From assembly GCF_003610775.1 (NCBI RefSeq), contig NZ_RAQO01000009.1:62001-126000 (forward strand): 64,000 nt of DNA. The letters are read 5' to 3'. The stretch is from Alginatibacterium sediminis (lineage in GTDB: Bacteria > Pseudomonadota > Gammaproteobacteria > Enterobacterales > Celerinatantimonadaceae). This document shows positions 25,367 through 35,146 of this stretch, piece by piece. Below the pieces are notes generated by a model that had not been told where the DNA came from, did no database searches, and saw only the letters and a list, made by a program, of their open reading frames with translations. A program made the translations under genes and the position numbers. Position 1 is the first letter of the stretch. Each line of letters begins with the position of its first letter.

Positions 25367-26155
25367 CTAGTTGCTAAGCGGTTTCGCAGTAGCAACGCAT
25401 TCAACCATAAGACCGTAGTTATCATTTTTTTCTTTCAGCTGAGGCATCGTTCGAAAGCTGGCTAAGCATTGCTCATCTAAATATCGAAAGCTAAGAGCAT
25501 GACCGTCGATTATCACTTGGCAAATGCTTTTGGTGTGGGCTTCAGGCCTATCCATTAATACGCCTTGCTCACTATGGCTTGGGTCGCTCACTAAATGAAA
25601 GTATGTGAGTATTTGTTTAGCTCGCAGTAAGCTATCTGTTGTGCTTAGTTTGTTTTGATCGAGTAAGGTTCGAAATTGTGACTGGCGTTTGGCGAGAACT
25701 ACATCCGTATTTAAAGCTGAAGAACTAAAACTAAAATCTTTTATAGTATGGTGTACAACTTGAACTGAATCGCCATCCCAAGTTAGCTGAAAACATGCTT
25801 GATGGTCGCTGGCGATCATGTCAAACGGGGGATAAGCTAGCAACTCATCGCGTGTTAGCTGCTTCAGTTTGGCTGCACTATCCCAATTGCTTAAAAAACG
25901 GGGAATTAACAAGCCTCGGCTTAAGCTTGCATAGGGATTTTCGCATTGATAGCGATTGAGCAAGGCAAGGCAAAGACCTTGCGAATTACAGCCAAACCAC
26001 GTTCCACCTGAGCGTTCATCCGTAGGGTAAAGCAACTGTGGTGTGTCAGCTTTGTGATGACTAAACGCGCCTTCATGTCGCTCGCGGGCTTCATCACGAT
26101 TCATACTTATGATTCGACGGCCATCTTCACTGCGAGAAAAGCTATAGGTACACAT
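25367..26155 (-). CDS. NRDE/TANGO2-family protein
   Basis: Protein of 262 residues beginning MCTYSF, with the family motif SMNRDEARERHEG that gives the NRDE name. GGTWFGCNSQGLCLALLNR follows, as in the TANGO2/Ser-rich NRDE family. The conserved Cys after Met suggests an N-terminal nucleophile hydrolase fold. The biochemical role in bacteria is unclear; eukaryotic TANGO2 is implicated in haem and lipid handling. The operon also holds a lipid acyltransferase (OlsF), a DinB-like protein and a YHS protein. The start is 3 bp after the DinB-like stop. Confidence 0.83.
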   Translation of the reverse strand: MCTYSFSRSEDGRRIISMNRDEARERHEGAFSHHKADTPQLLYPTDERSGGTWFGCNSQGLCLALLNRYQCENPYASLSRGLLIPRFLSNWDSAAKLKQLTRDELLAYPPFDMIASDHQACFQLTWDGDSVQVVHHTIKDFSFSSSALNTDVVLAKRQSQFRTLLDQNKLSTTDSLLRAKQILTYFHLVSDPSHSEQGVLMDRPEAHTKSICQVIIDGHALSFRYLDEQCLASFRTMPQLKEKNDNYGLMVECVATAKPLSN

Positions 26156-26158
26156 TGC

Positions 26159-26674
26159 TTATTTTTGCTGTCGCAAGTAGCTAGCTGTGCTGGGTGCGAC
26201 CCCAAGCTTAGGATTAACTATCATGCCTAGGCTCTGAGCTAAAAGCGTTGCATAGGCGATATGATGCACACTGTGATTTATCAAGTAGCAAAGTTCGCGG
26301 CTGACGCTTGAGCGAAAACGCTGATTCACTTCAGACTGAACCGAAACCTCCGATTCAATTTCAATATTAGCGTCCTCAAGTTCGGTATCCATAAGCCAGT
26401 TTCTGAGCTCTAAAACTAACTGTTTAGCGAGCTTGTGGTCATCTTCAATGCGGCTATCGCGATGACGTAAGTTGTAGTCAACACAGCCACTGATAATGCC
26501 CTGCTGGAAGGCCAAAAAATGATCTAGAATATGCCGCACATGTTTACCAATACCAGACATCACATGCTCAGGAGCTTGATTGTAAAACTCACCATCTTGG
26601 TACTTCGCTGCTAGAGTTATCAATTGCTCAAGCTGATCGAGGGCTTCAATTGTAGAATTACGCAGCTGCTTCAT
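26159..26674 (-). CDS. DinB-superfamily protein
   Basis: Helical protein of 171 residues. His residues in HVRHILDHF (about 47-55) and HSVHHIAYAT (about 138-147) are placed as in the metal site of DinB-like four-helix bundles. The family includes thiol-dependent transferases, but many members have no known reaction. The start is ATG 26674 with GGAG upstream, overlapping the olsF end by 17 bp, so translation is probably coupled. In some gammaproteobacteria a similar gene neighbours an NRDE protein, as here. Confidence 0.7.
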   Translation of the reverse strand: MKQLRNSTIEALDQLEQLITLAAKYQDGEFYNQAPEHVMSGIGKHVRHILDHFLAFQQGIISGCVDYNLRHRDSRIEDDHKLAKQLVLELRNWLMDTELEDANIEIESEVSVQSEVNQRFRSSVSRELCYLINHSVHHIAYATLLAQSLGMIVNPKLGVAPSTASYLRQQK

Positions 26675-28454
26675 TTTCGCTCCATTTACTTAAAAAGCTT
26701 TGGCTACCTTGATCCCCAAGATAACGTCTTAAATACTTATGTGGTGTTTTTCTAAGGTCGACCAAAATTAAACCATCTAATGCATCATTAAAGCTTTTAT
26801 TGACACTAAAGCAAACAAAGCGACCATTTAAACTTAGGTAGTGACGTAACAAAATCGGAATGCTTTTACCTGTATCACAATGACCAACAAGCTTGTTAAT
26901 CACGCCAATATTGCTAAGTGAGCTAAGTACTTCTGCAGACCACACTTTGCCTTTAACTTTTAAAGGGCTAACCGGACGGATATCACTAAGAAACTCTTGT
27001 TCAGCCTTAAATGAAGACATCATCGAATCTGAGATAAAGGCGCGAGCTAATACACTGTGCTCTTGAGAAATACTGACACTGCCAAATAGAGTATGGTACT
27101 TCGGGTTTTTAGCGACGTAGTGACCAATGCCTTTCCATAATAAGTCCAGCGCTCTTGGATGGCGCTGATAGCCGGGAGTCACAAAGGAGCGACCGATTTC
27201 TAAGGCACTGCCTAGTCGTTGTAAATAGTTTTCTTGGTAGTGGTACAGAGAACGGCTGTACAAGGCCTCAATCCCATGTTGCTCTACGATTTCATCACAA
27301 CGCCCAAGCCGGTATCCACCAACAATTTGGTTTTCATCGTGATCCCACACAAAAAGGTGCAGATAATGTGGATCAAAGCGGTCACTATCTAAGCTTTGGC
27401 CAGTGCCTTCGCCTGCTTGCCTAAATGTCAGCTCGCGCGCCGCCGCGATTTCAGTCATTAGCGGACCTAAGGCTGCATGAGGAGCGCAATAACAGCTAAA
27501 ATTTTTAACACTTAACAAAAGATAGTCATCAAGTGACTCAAGCTGTTGAGTCAGCTGTTGTTTATGGCTTGGCAAGGAGCTGAGCTTCGCCATGGGTGGA
27601 TGACGGTGCGGTGTAAAGTCATGGTCAGGCTTTGGTGCTAAAAACTCACAGGTCATGCGCAGATAATTTGTTACTGCTTGATCATCCGGGAGTTCAGTGA
27701 GCTCCTTCGCCAAGATCACCTGTCCACAATGGTAGTCAAAACTAAGGCCTTTTTTGTTGGCCAATTGCTTGGCTAGCAAAGCTGTTCGGAGGCGTTTATG
27801 GATAAGTCCTGCGGCGTAAAATGTCGTACTATTGCGCCCCTCAACATAAAACGGAACACAAGGGCACTTATAGCGTCTTGCTAGTCGTCCTATCATTGGA
27901 GACCAAGCGCGATCGGTGATGGTTAAGTTGTTCCAACTTGGCGCACTCACCATTCCTGCAGGATATACTAATAGCGCTCCGCCGCGACTTAGGTGGCGGC
28001 AGACTTCGCGCATTCCTTTGCTGTTAGACTTTGCAGCGTTGTCCGCAAGTACGTCAACCCCAATGAAAATCTCAGAAAGTTCAGGGATCTGTTTTAACAT
28101 TTGGTTGGTTAATACTTTTAGGTCTGGCCTATGTTTAAGCAGTTGCTCACTCATTGCCACGCCTTCAAGGCCGCCAAGAGGGTGATTACTCACTAGAATA
28201 CAGGCGCCTTCTTTAGGTACCTTTTCTAGAAGTTCAGGATTACTTAGATTGAGTTCAAAATCGAGAGCTTGCATCGTGTAGCGTAAAAACTGGGCGGCAT
28301 TTTCACGGGCATCGTCTAACGCCACTGGCTTATTGTCGTAGTGTTGTGCTAAAGCCGACAGACCTAAGCCGTTTTCTAACAAACGTGCTAAGGGGGCTGA
28401 CTTTAAGCCGAGACGAAACGGATTTTGTGGCATTTCAGTTTGAGTACTTAACAT
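26658..28454 (-). CDS. olsF: Bifunctional ornithine lipid synthase (OlsF-like)
   Basis: Protein of 598 residues with two parts. The N-terminal half (about 60-280) is a PlsC-type acyltransferase with LVSNHPLGGLEGVA (the HX4D-like block reads NHPLGG) and VYPAGMVSAPSW. The C-terminal half (about 320-580) is an OlsB-like GNAT acyltransferase with FVWDHDENQIVGGYRLG and EIGRSFVTPGYQR. This order matches OlsF, which makes lyso-ornithine lipid and then acylates it to ornithine lipid. Start ATG 28454 is preceded by GAGGTG; an in-frame TTG at 28466 overlaps that site. It follows an ATP-grasp gene, with the ATP-grasp stop just upstream. Confidence 0.85.
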   Translation of the reverse strand: MLSTQTEMPQNPFRLGLKSAPLARLLENGLGLSALAQHYDNKPVALDDARENAAQFLRYTMQALDFELNLSNPELLEKVPKEGACILVSNHPLGGLEGVAMSEQLLKHRPDLKVLTNQMLKQIPELSEIFIGVDVLADNAAKSNSKGMREVCRHLSRGGALLVYPAGMVSAPSWNNLTITDRAWSPMIGRLARRYKCPCVPFYVEGRNSTTFYAAGLIHKRLRTALLAKQLANKKGLSFDYHCGQVILAKELTELPDDQAVTNYLRMTCEFLAPKPDHDFTPHRHPPMAKLSSLPSHKQQLTQQLESLDDYLLLSVKNFSCYCAPHAALGPLMTEIAAARELTFRQAGEGTGQSLDSDRFDPHYLHLFVWDHDENQIVGGYRLGRCDEIVEQHGIEALYSRSLYHYQENYLQRLGSALEIGRSFVTPGYQRHPRALDLLWKGIGHYVAKNPKYHTLFGSVSISQEHSVLARAFISDSMMSSFKAEQEFLSDIRPVSPLKVKGKVWSAEVLSSLSNIGVINKLVGHCDTGKSIPILLRHYLSLNGRFVCFSVNKSFNDALDGLILVDLRKTPHKYLRRYLGDQGSQSFLSKWSENEAAA

Positions 28455-28462
28455 TGGACACC

Positions 28463-29614
28463 TCAATCTGTAAGTGGATAGTGACGGCTGAGCTCGCGCT
28501 CTTTTCGCCAGTGCTGTAATAATTTGCTTAACCCTGGAGGTTTGTGCCCCTGCTGACGCTGATAATCGCCAAATTTAAACAACAATCGATACTGATATAG
28601 TAAGGCACGCATCGCTTCCTTAAATGGTGTACTACTATCCCAAATGTGTAGGGACTCGCTGCTAGCACTGTTGATTTCAACAATTTCGAGCTGCTCGCCA
28701 CGTTTAAGTGCATCTATATTTTTGAACTTAATGTCTAAGCGACCGTAATGAAACTCAGGAAGCCCTTGCATGATCTCGTTGAGTGCTTGATTGAGTTGCT
28801 CCGTCACCAAGTCCTTGGCGTCGGTAAAAATAGCTCCCTTTGAATGTGATGCCGAAAATACCAAACGATAGGGCTCGTCTTTGGCAATGATGCTGTTCCA
28901 GTTAGCGGCGTGGCGCTGTTGATAGAGATGGGTCAGTTGACTTGCGCGCGCATCTTGGGCAACCAGTTGCGCTAGGCTTGATATGCCATCACCAACAACA
29001 AACGGCGTGTACTTCAGGGCCATTGAAATAATCCGCCCTTGCTGCTGCCGTGGGTCGCGAACAAAAAACACCCCTGCTTCAGCCTGAAAACTGGAAAGAC
29101 GTTGAAGTAACAATTTAGAGTGGTTTGGGTAGCAAATTAAACATTGCGCAAGTTGGTCTCGGTTGTGGACCAGCTTAACCCCAATGCCACGGCAGCCTAT
29201 ATCCGGCTTGGCGACAATAGGATACGTGAGTTGTCGCTCGTGCATTTGTGATTCAATCTCCAAAACCTGCTGGTTAAGATCTCGAGAATCACGGGTATGA
29301 GTAAACCACGTTAGTATTTGCTGTGCGCACTTTGCTTGTGCCTGCTCAAACAGCTCACTTTTTCCAACCCCGACCATGCCTGATAAAGGTAAACGTGGGT
29401 TAGCTATTAATGGCAAGGTTAGCGAGCGATATCGCACCGACAGCAGTAGCCATTGAATCGCGACTGGAATATAAACCAGCCAAGTTGGCCAAAATTCGTA
29501 AAAACTGAGTTTTTTGGTGCTGTCTTTAAGTTCCGGCATACCCGGCGTTATGTATTTCTTATCAGTAGCTTGACTACTGGATTCAGAATTATTAGTTACT
29601 GGCGTCATACTCAT
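28463..29614 (-). CDS. ATP-grasp ligase-like protein
   Basis: Protein of about 383 residues with one possible hydrophobic segment near 45-65. An ATP-grasp fold follows: PIVAKPDIGCRGIGVKLV, LLLQRLSSFQAEAGVFFVRD, a DIKFKN strand and EIVEINSASSESLHIWD with the metal-binding Glu and Asn. ATP-grasp enzymes ligate carboxylates to amines through acyl phosphates; D-Ala-D-Ala ligase is the best known. It heads the operon whose next gene is olsF (8-bp gap), so a function in lipid head-group or amino-acid modification is plausible but inferred. Start at ATG 29614 is tentative; ATG 29608 is also possible. Confidence 0.72.
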   Translation of the reverse strand: MSMTPVTNNSESSSQATDKKYITPGMPELKDSTKKLSFYEFWPTWLVYIPVAIQWLLLSVRYRSLTLPLIANPRLPLSGMVGVGKSELFEQAQAKCAQQILTWFTHTRDSRDLNQQVLEIESQMHERQLTYPIVAKPDIGCRGIGVKLVHNRDQLAQCLICYPNHSKLLLQRLSSFQAEAGVFFVRDPRQQQGRIISMALKYTPFVVGDGISSLAQLVAQDARASQLTHLYQQRHAANWNSIIAKDEPYRLVFSASHSKGAIFTDAKDLVTEQLNQALNEIMQGLPEFHYGRLDIKFKNIDALKRGEQLEIVEINSASSESLHIWDSSTPFKEAMRALLYQYRLLFKFGDYQRQQGHKPPGLSKLLQHWRKERELSRHYPLTD

Positions 29615-29629
29615 CCATGAAAAAAACAA

Positions 29630-29984
29630 AATATATAAAGCGTCTTGTTTAGTTTAGACCTTGTTTGTTAGAAGAATATTTCATTCATGACAATAATTGT
29701 ACAAATCCTTCACTCGCACATGGATAAATCGTTCAAGAATTCTCTTTTTTTATCAAGCTTATCTGCCTAAATGTGATCCGTCACACGTTTTGCTTTGTTG
29801 AAATTATGATCGGTATCAAATTGCGCACATTCCGCAAGCTGCAATGTGAAATCTCATAATTGCTTAGCTTGGGCAATTGATTGACAGTAGATTCAGAAGT
29901 AACTAATTCACAGATAGAAATGGTTGCTTCAAATTCAAAAAAACGTGATAACCCTACACGAAAATAAGGAACTGGGAGGTTCTA
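29630..29984. promoter_or_regulatory. xylF upstream region with inverted-repeat sites and a -35 box
   Basis: This 355-bp gap holds the xylF promoter and the start of the divergent ATP-grasp operon. An inverted repeat TGTGATCCGTCACA lies at 29772-29785 and a weaker relative TGTGAAATCTCATA at 29845-29858. Both have a 4-bp core between TGTGA and its partner, two less than a standard CRP site. A perfect TTGACA stands at 29881-29886 with only a poor -10 (TAATTC at 29904-29909), as expected for an activator-dependent promoter. No reading frame is supported. Confidence 0.4.
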
Positions 29985-30980
29985 ATGAAAAAGCTCATCA
30001 CCGCTATAAGCATTGCAATGCTTTGCTTGGGAAGCGCAGCGTCTTACGCAAAAACCGTAAAAATTGGTATGGCAATTGACGATCTACGTCTAGAACGTTG
30101 GCAAAAAGACCGCGACTTCTTTGTTGCAAAAGCGGAACAAATGGGAGCAGAAGTTACTGTTCAATCGTCTAACAGTAACGAGCAAACACAAATTTCACAA
30201 ATTGAGAACATGATTTCTAAAGGTGTCGATGTTCTTGTCATTATTCCTTATAACGGACAAGTGTTAAGCAACGTAATTAAAGAAGCTAAGTTAGAAGGGA
30301 TTAAGGTACTTTCTTATGACCGTCTAATTAACAACGCTGACATCGATTTCTATCTTTCTTTTGATAATGAAAAAGTTGGTGAAATCCAAGCACAAGCTTT
30401 GATTGAGCGCAGAGACAACGGTAATTTCTTCCTAATGGGTGGTTCGCCAGTTGATAACAACGCGAAACTATTCCGTCAAGGCCAAATGAACATCCTACAA
30501 CCACTTATCGACGAAGGTAAAATTAAAGTTGTTGGTGACCAATGGGTTGATGGCTGGTTAGCTGAAAACGCACTTAAAATTATGGAAAATGCTCTTACAG
30601 CAAATGACAACAACATTGACGTTGTCGTAGCAAGTAATGACTCAACTGCTGGTGGCGCAATTCAAGCTCTAGCTGCACAGGGTCTTGCTGGTAAAGTTGT
30701 AATTTCTGGTCAAGATGCTGATATCGCTGCAATGCGCCGCGTAGTTGATGGCACGCAATCAATGACTGTTTACAAGCCAATCAAATTGCTAGCTGAAACT
30801 GCTGCAACAATTGCTGTTCAAATGGGTAACGATGCAACACCACAACGTAACTCTAAGCTTAATAATGGCTTAAAAGACGTCCCTTCTTACTTGTTAACAC
30901 CAATCCCTGTCGATGCTGATAACATCATGGAAACAGTTGTAGCTGACGGCTTCCATACTAAAGAATCTATCTACCAGTAA
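29985..30980 (+). CDS. xylF: D-xylose ABC transporter substrate-binding protein
   Basis: Periplasmic sugar receptor of 331 residues with a signal peptide ending SYA (about 22). It is a type I binding protein with the XylF-typical KIGMAIDDLRLERWQKDRDFF start, then IENMISKGVDVLVIIPYNGQV, LSYDRLINNADIDFYLSFDN and SGQDADIAAMRRVVDGTQSMTVYKP. These match XylF more closely than ribose or galactose binding proteins. It is the first gene of xylFGH. A strong hairpin after its stop may raise its mRNA level above that of the membrane genes. Confidence 0.93.
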   Translation: MKKLITAISIAMLCLGSAASYAKTVKIGMAIDDLRLERWQKDRDFFVAKAEQMGAEVTVQSSNSNEQTQISQIENMISKGVDVLVIIPYNGQVLSNVIKEAKLEGIKVLSYDRLINNADIDFYLSFDNEKVGEIQAQALIERRDNGNFFLMGGSPVDNNAKLFRQGQMNILQPLIDEGKIKVVGDQWVDGWLAENALKIMENALTANDNNIDVVVASNDSTAGGAIQALAAQGLAGKVVISGQDADIAAMRRVVDGTQSMTVYKPIKLLAETAATIAVQMGNDATPQRNSKLNNGLKDVPSYLLTPIPVDADNIMETVVADGFHTKESIYQ

Positions 30981-31011
30981 ACTTTAGTAACTAACAGAGA
31001 CACCAATAAGA

Positions 31012-31030
31012 GCGCCACAGTGTGGCGCTG
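31012..31030 (+). promoter_or_regulatory. Intercistronic hairpin between xylF and xylG
   Basis: Nine-base arms AGCGCCACA and TGTGGCGCT flank a single base, giving a tight GC-rich hairpin with no T-run after it. Such hairpins often stabilise the upstream binding-protein message; here that is inferred. Confidence 0.55.
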
Positions 31031-31053
31031 ATTAAACCAGTGTCGGAGGCAAT

Positions 31054-32571
31054 ATGAGTGAAGCATCCATCTTAACAATGCATCAAATTGTTAAGAAATT
31101 CTCAGGAGTACCCGCCCTAAAGGGTGTTGATTTGAGTCTACAGCGTGGCGAAGTAGTCTCTTTATGTGGTGAGAATGGGTCAGGTAAATCTACCCTGATG
31201 AAAGTCCTATGTGGCGTACACCCTCACGGTAGTTACGAAGGAGAGATTCGTTACAAAGGTGAAGTTCTAAAAGCGAGTAATATTGCAGATACCGAAAAAC
31301 TTGGGATTGCGATGATTCACCAAGAGCTGACCTTGGTAAAAGAGCTCAGTGTGTTAGAAAATTTATTTCTAGGGGCTGAGATTTCTCAGCGCGGCATTCT
31401 TGATTACGCTCAAATGTATGTTGAAACCGGAAAACTTTTAAAACGCGTTAAATTGGATATTTCTCCAGATACGCGAGTTGGAGAACTAGGTGTTGGCCAG
31501 CAACAATTAGTCGAAATTGCTAAAGCCTTAGGTAAAAATGCAGAAATATTGATCTTAGATGAACCAAGCGCGCCGCTTACTGAATCAGAGACTGAAGTAT
31601 TACTAGATATTGTTAAACAGCTGCGTGAAGAGAAGGTGAGCTGTGTTTATATCAGCCATAAACTCAACGAAGTAAAAGAAATTTCAGACCGTATTTGCGT
31701 TATTCGTGATGGCGAGCATATTGCAACACGAGACGCGAGTGAGATAAGCACCAACGATATTATCAGCATGATGGTTGGGCGTGAAATGACCCAACTTTTC
31801 CCGCGCGAAGATCATGATATTGGTGAGGTAATTTTAGAAGTTGGTCCGGTTACTGCGTGGCAGTCAAAGCACCGACATTTAAAGCAACTCAATGACGTTA
31901 GTTTTCAGTTACGCCGTGGAGAAATCTTAGGTATTGCTGGTTTGGTTGGCTCAGGACGAACCGAATTAATGCAGTGCTTGTTTGGCTCTTATGAAGGTCG
32001 TTATGAAGCCAAAATCAAACTCAATGGTAAGGACGTCAACATTCGCAATATCCGCGAAGCGATAAAGCTTGGTATTGCAATGGTTCCCGAAGATCGCAAG
32101 CGCCACGGCATTATTCCAATTATGGGCGTTGGGCAAAATATTAGTTTGGCCCATTTGGACGCGTACTGTGAAATTCCATCGGTGTTGAATCAGGCATTAG
32201 AAAACTCTGAAATAGAAACCTCGATCGAGCGTCTTAAGGTTAAAACTGCGAGCAGTTTACAGCCAATAAAAAGCTTAAGCGGTGGAAACCAACAAAAGGC
32301 AGTGTTAGCCAAACTATTGCTGCTAAAACCAGAAATATTGATTTTAGATGAACCGACTCGTGGTATCGATGTAGGTGCCAAATATGAAATTTATAAACTA
32401 ATGTTTCAACTGGTCAAAAATGGGATCAGCATCATTATGGTGTCTTCCGAATTGCCTGAAGTTCTTGGCATAAGCGACCGAGTTTTGGTGATGCATGAAG
32501 GTCATCTAAAAGGCGATTTGGTCAATGACAATCTGAGTCAAAAACAAGTAATGGATTGCGCATTGGCGTAA
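31054..32571 (+). CDS. xylG: D-xylose ABC transporter ATP-binding protein
   Basis: Double-domain sugar ABC ATPase of 505 residues. Domain 1 has Walker [10 protein letters not shown], signature [15 protein letters not shown] and Walker [12 protein letters not shown]. Domain 2 has the degenerate Walker A-like [10 protein letters not shown], signature [13 protein letters not shown] and Walker [15 protein letters not shown], as is normal for XylG/RbsA-type proteins. It couples ATP hydrolysis to xylose import with XylF and XylH. It starts after a 73-bp gap containing a hairpin, and ends 9 bp before xylH. Confidence 0.94.
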   Translation: MSEASILTMHQIVKKFSGVPALKGVDLSLQRGEVVSLCGENGSGKSTLMKVLCGVHPHGSYEGEIRYKGEVLKASNIADTEKLGIAMIHQELTLVKELSVLENLFLGAEISQRGILDYAQMYVETGKLLKRVKLDISPDTRVGELGVGQQQLVEIAKALGKNAEILILDEPSAPLTESETEVLLDIVKQLREEKVSCVYISHKLNEVKEISDRICVIRDGEHIATRDASEISTNDIISMMVGREMTQLFPREDHDIGEVILEVGPVTAWQSKHRHLKQLNDVSFQLRRGEILGIAGLVGSGRTELMQCLFGSYEGRYEAKIKLNGKDVNIRNIREAIKLGIAMVPEDRKRHGIIPIMGVGQNISLAHLDAYCEIPSVLNQALENSEIETSIERLKVKTASSLQPIKSLSGGNQQKAVLAKLLLLKPEILILDEPTRGIDVGAKYEIYKLMFQLVKNGISIIMVSSELPEVLGISDRVLVMHEGHLKGDLVNDNLSQKQVMDCALA

Positions 32572-32580
32572 GGAGTATTT

Positions 32581-33756
32581 ATGAGTAACGAAATGGAAAA
32601 GACAATGCCAGTACCGCAAATTAGTCTGATGAACCGCATCAAAAATATGAATACCCAGATATTGGCCTTGGCAGCGGCAATTATCATCATCATGGTGTTT
32701 TTCTATTGGGCTACCGAAGGCAGCTACTTAACCCCGCGTAACATCAGTAATTTATTACGCCAAACGGCAATTACTGGTGTGCTAGCTGTGGGTATGGTCT
32801 TCGTCATTGTTTCAGGCGAGATTGACTTGTCTGTGGGTTCAATGATGGGCCTATTGGGCGGCGGCGCTGCAATTCTGGATGTCTGGTTTGGTTGGCCGCT
32901 ATGGTTAACCGTTATCTTCACCCTTTGTGCTGGTTTGCTTTTGGGTACTTGGAACGGTTGGTGGGTTGCTTACCAAAAAGTTCCGTCTTTCATTGTGACC
33001 TTAGCCGGGATGCTGGCGTTCAGGGGCATATTGATTGGTATCACTAGCGGTACAACTGTTGCGCCGATTTCTGATCAATTCTCAATGATAGGCCAAGCCT
33101 ACTTGCCAGATATGTTCAGTATGGTTGCAGGCGGTGTTGCTATTATTGCCTATGTAGCTTGGCAAATTAAACAACGTAACAACAATGCAGCGCACGGTAT
33201 TGCGGTTGAGCCAATGAACCGTAGCATGATTAGCTATACGGTGTTAGCCCTTGTAGTACTAGGATCTATCGCGCTTCTTAATGATTATCGCGGTGTTCCT
33301 TTCCCAGTGATTGTGTTGGTTGTATTAATGTTAGCGGGTGCGTTCCTAGCGCGTAAAACGGCCTTTGGTCGCCGCATTTACGCTGTTGGTGGCAACTTAG
33401 AAGCAAGTCGCTTGTCAGGTATTAACGTTGAGAAAACCAAGCTCTTGGTTTACACAATGAATGGCTTGATGGTTGGTGTTGCTGCTCTAATTCTAAGTTC
33501 ACGTTTAGGTGCGGGTTCACCGTCAGCGGGTAATATTGCGGAGCTTGATGCAATTGCTGCTTGTGTTATCGGTGGTACGAGTATGGCTGGTGGTATCGGA
33601 ACCGTATTCGGAGCTGTTGTTGGCGCGTTTATTATGGCGAGTCTGGATAATGGTATGAGTATGATGGACGTTCCGACCTTCTGGCAATATATTGTGAAAG
33701 GTAGCATATTGCTGCTAGCTGTTTGGATGGATTCTGCAAGTAAGAACCGTAGCTAA
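32581..33756 (+). CDS. xylH: D-xylose ABC transporter permease
   Basis: Inner-membrane permease of 391 residues with about 10-12 predicted TM helices. The conserved pieces [60 protein letters not shown] and [27 protein letters not shown] are those of XylH/RbsC-type permeases. It completes the xylFGH importer. A hairpin terminator lies 14 bp downstream. No xylA, xylB or xylR gene follows; the isomerase and regulator are 16 kb away. Confidence 0.94.
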   Translation: MSNEMEKTMPVPQISLMNRIKNMNTQILALAAAIIIIMVFFYWATEGSYLTPRNISNLLRQTAITGVLAVGMVFVIVSGEIDLSVGSMMGLLGGGAAILDVWFGWPLWLTVIFTLCAGLLLGTWNGWWVAYQKVPSFIVTLAGMLAFRGILIGITSGTTVAPISDQFSMIGQAYLPDMFSMVAGGVAIIAYVAWQIKQRNNNAAHGIAVEPMNRSMISYTVLALVVLGSIALLNDYRGVPFPVIVLVVLMLAGAFLARKTAFGRRIYAVGGNLEASRLSGINVEKTKLLVYTMNGLMVGVAALILSSRLGAGSPSAGNIAELDAIAACVIGGTSMAGGIGTVFGAVVGAFIMASLDNGMSMMDVPTFWQYIVKGSILLLAVWMDSASKNRS

Positions 33757-33769
33757 ACATCTGATATAA

Positions 33770-33810
33770 AGGGCAATTGATCGAGTTTTATAGCGTTCAA
33801 TTGCCTTTAT
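33770..33810 (+). terminator. Terminator of xylFGH
   Basis: GGCAATTGA (33772-33780) pairs with TCAATTGCC (33797-33805) around a 16-nt loop, and is followed by TTTATT. The stem is clear but the T-run is interrupted. Confidence 0.7.
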
Positions 33811-33902
33811 TCCTTATAAAATAAGCCCTTCAATATTGTGATTGAGTTCACAAGTAAAAGCTGTAATCTCATTCAATTCGCACTTTTCTAAATGGAAATT
33901 GA

Positions 33903-35126
33903 ATGTCCGAAACCAGCTTGTTTCAGCGTCAACGCCTTTCTCGCTTTAATATAACTATCTGGACTGTTCTCAGCGGTACCTTGTTAGCACGCACCAGCTA
34001 TTTTATGGCATGGCCCTTTTTAGTAGTGTTTCTTTATCAAGATTATGGCGTCAGTGCCACTGATGTTGGTTTCATGCTGGGTGGCTCAGCTTTAATTGCT
34101 TCCGTTACCGGACTCTATTCAGGCTATCTATCTGATATTTTTGGTCGCAAGCGGATCATGGTTATGGGGAGTTTGATAGCTGCGCTAGCATACGCTGGAA
34201 TTGGCTTTGCTACTCAGCTGTGGCAATTTTACCTGTTGGTCATGATGGCGGGTTTAATGCGCCCGATGATAGAAGCGCCAGCCAAGGCCACCATCGGCGA
34301 CCAGCTTAAAGACTCGCTGGACAGAGAATTAGCCTTAAACATCCGCTATTTTTTGATTAACCTTGGTGGCGCGCTTGGTCCTTTGATAGGGATTACGCTC
34401 GCGCTGAAGCAACCTCAAACCTTGTTTATTATTACTGGGCTTACCTACGTGGTCTACGGTATTTGGTTGATGATTGGCCTCGATAGCGGCAAACCAAGGG
34501 ACGAACATGCCAGTGTTACCCCGAGTTTCTTTAGAACACTGGCTATCATTGCCAAGGATAGAATTTTTGTTTGGTTGATGGTCGCAAATTTTTTGATGAT
34601 GTTTGTTTATGCCCAAATCGAGTCGTCTATCCCACAGGTGATTGTACGATCTGGTGTAGAGAATGCGGCGGCCTTAATTGCTGGGCTGGTATTGGTGAAT
34701 ACACTTACCATTGTAATTTTTCAGTTTCCACTGCTTAAGTTGACAGAGAAACTGCCTTTGTTTACCCGTACTAAAATCGGTATGGGATTGATGGGTGTGG
34801 CCCAGCTCGGTTTTTTTGTCAATCCTGGCGATAGCGCTCTTAGCTGGATAATCGCGAGTTTTGTTTTGAGCTTAGGTGAGGTGATTGCTTTCCCAACCCT
34901 AAATGTACAAGTGGATAAGTTGGCACCAGATCATCTGCGTGGTAGCTATTTCGGAGCATCGGCATTGTATGCTATGGGTTTTAGCCTCGCTCCAATAGTC
35001 GGTGGTTTGGTGATTGACCACTACGATGCTGATTGGCTATTTGTGTTGTGTGCCGGTTTGTGTGGTTTAATGTATGTTATTTATACCAAAGTACAAAAAT
35101 TGTATACAGATTTGCCTCAATCTTAG
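33903..35126 (+). CDS. Major facilitator superfamily transporter (drug-efflux-like)
   Basis: Membrane protein of 407 residues with about 12 predicted TM helices. The loop 2-3 motif reads GYLSDIFGRKRIMVMG, and the cytoplasmic loop before it matches the MFS A-motif. The N-terminal half (TSYFMAWPFLVVFLYQDYGVSATDVG) and LRPMIEAPAKATIGDQL resemble MdtH-type drug/H+ antiporters. Substrate unknown. It is 146 bp after xylH but separated from it by a terminator, so it is probably its own unit. It is convergent with menC, with a 20-bp gap. Confidence 0.8.
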   Translation: MSETSLFQRQRLSRFNITIWTVLSGTLLARTSYFMAWPFLVVFLYQDYGVSATDVGFMLGGSALIASVTGLYSGYLSDIFGRKRIMVMGSLIAALAYAGIGFATQLWQFYLLVMMAGLMRPMIEAPAKATIGDQLKDSLDRELALNIRYFLINLGGALGPLIGITLALKQPQTLFIITGLTYVVYGIWLMIGLDSGKPRDEHASVTPSFFRTLAIIAKDRIFVWLMVANFLMMFVYAQIESSIPQVIVRSGVENAAALIAGLVLVNTLTIVIFQFPLLKLTEKLPLFTRTKIGMGLMGVAQLGFFVNPGDSALSWIIASFVLSLGEVIAFPTLNVQVDKLAPDHLRGSYFGASALYAMGFSLAPIVGGLVIDHYDADWLFVLCAGLCGLMYVIYTKVQKLYTDLPQS

Positions 35127-35146
35127 CTGGAACTAAAATGCAGAGT

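Noticed and set aside
29772-29785. Standard CRP site upstream of xylF
   Set aside because: The gap between TGTGA and TCACA is four bases, not six, so it is recorded only as an unassigned inverted repeat.
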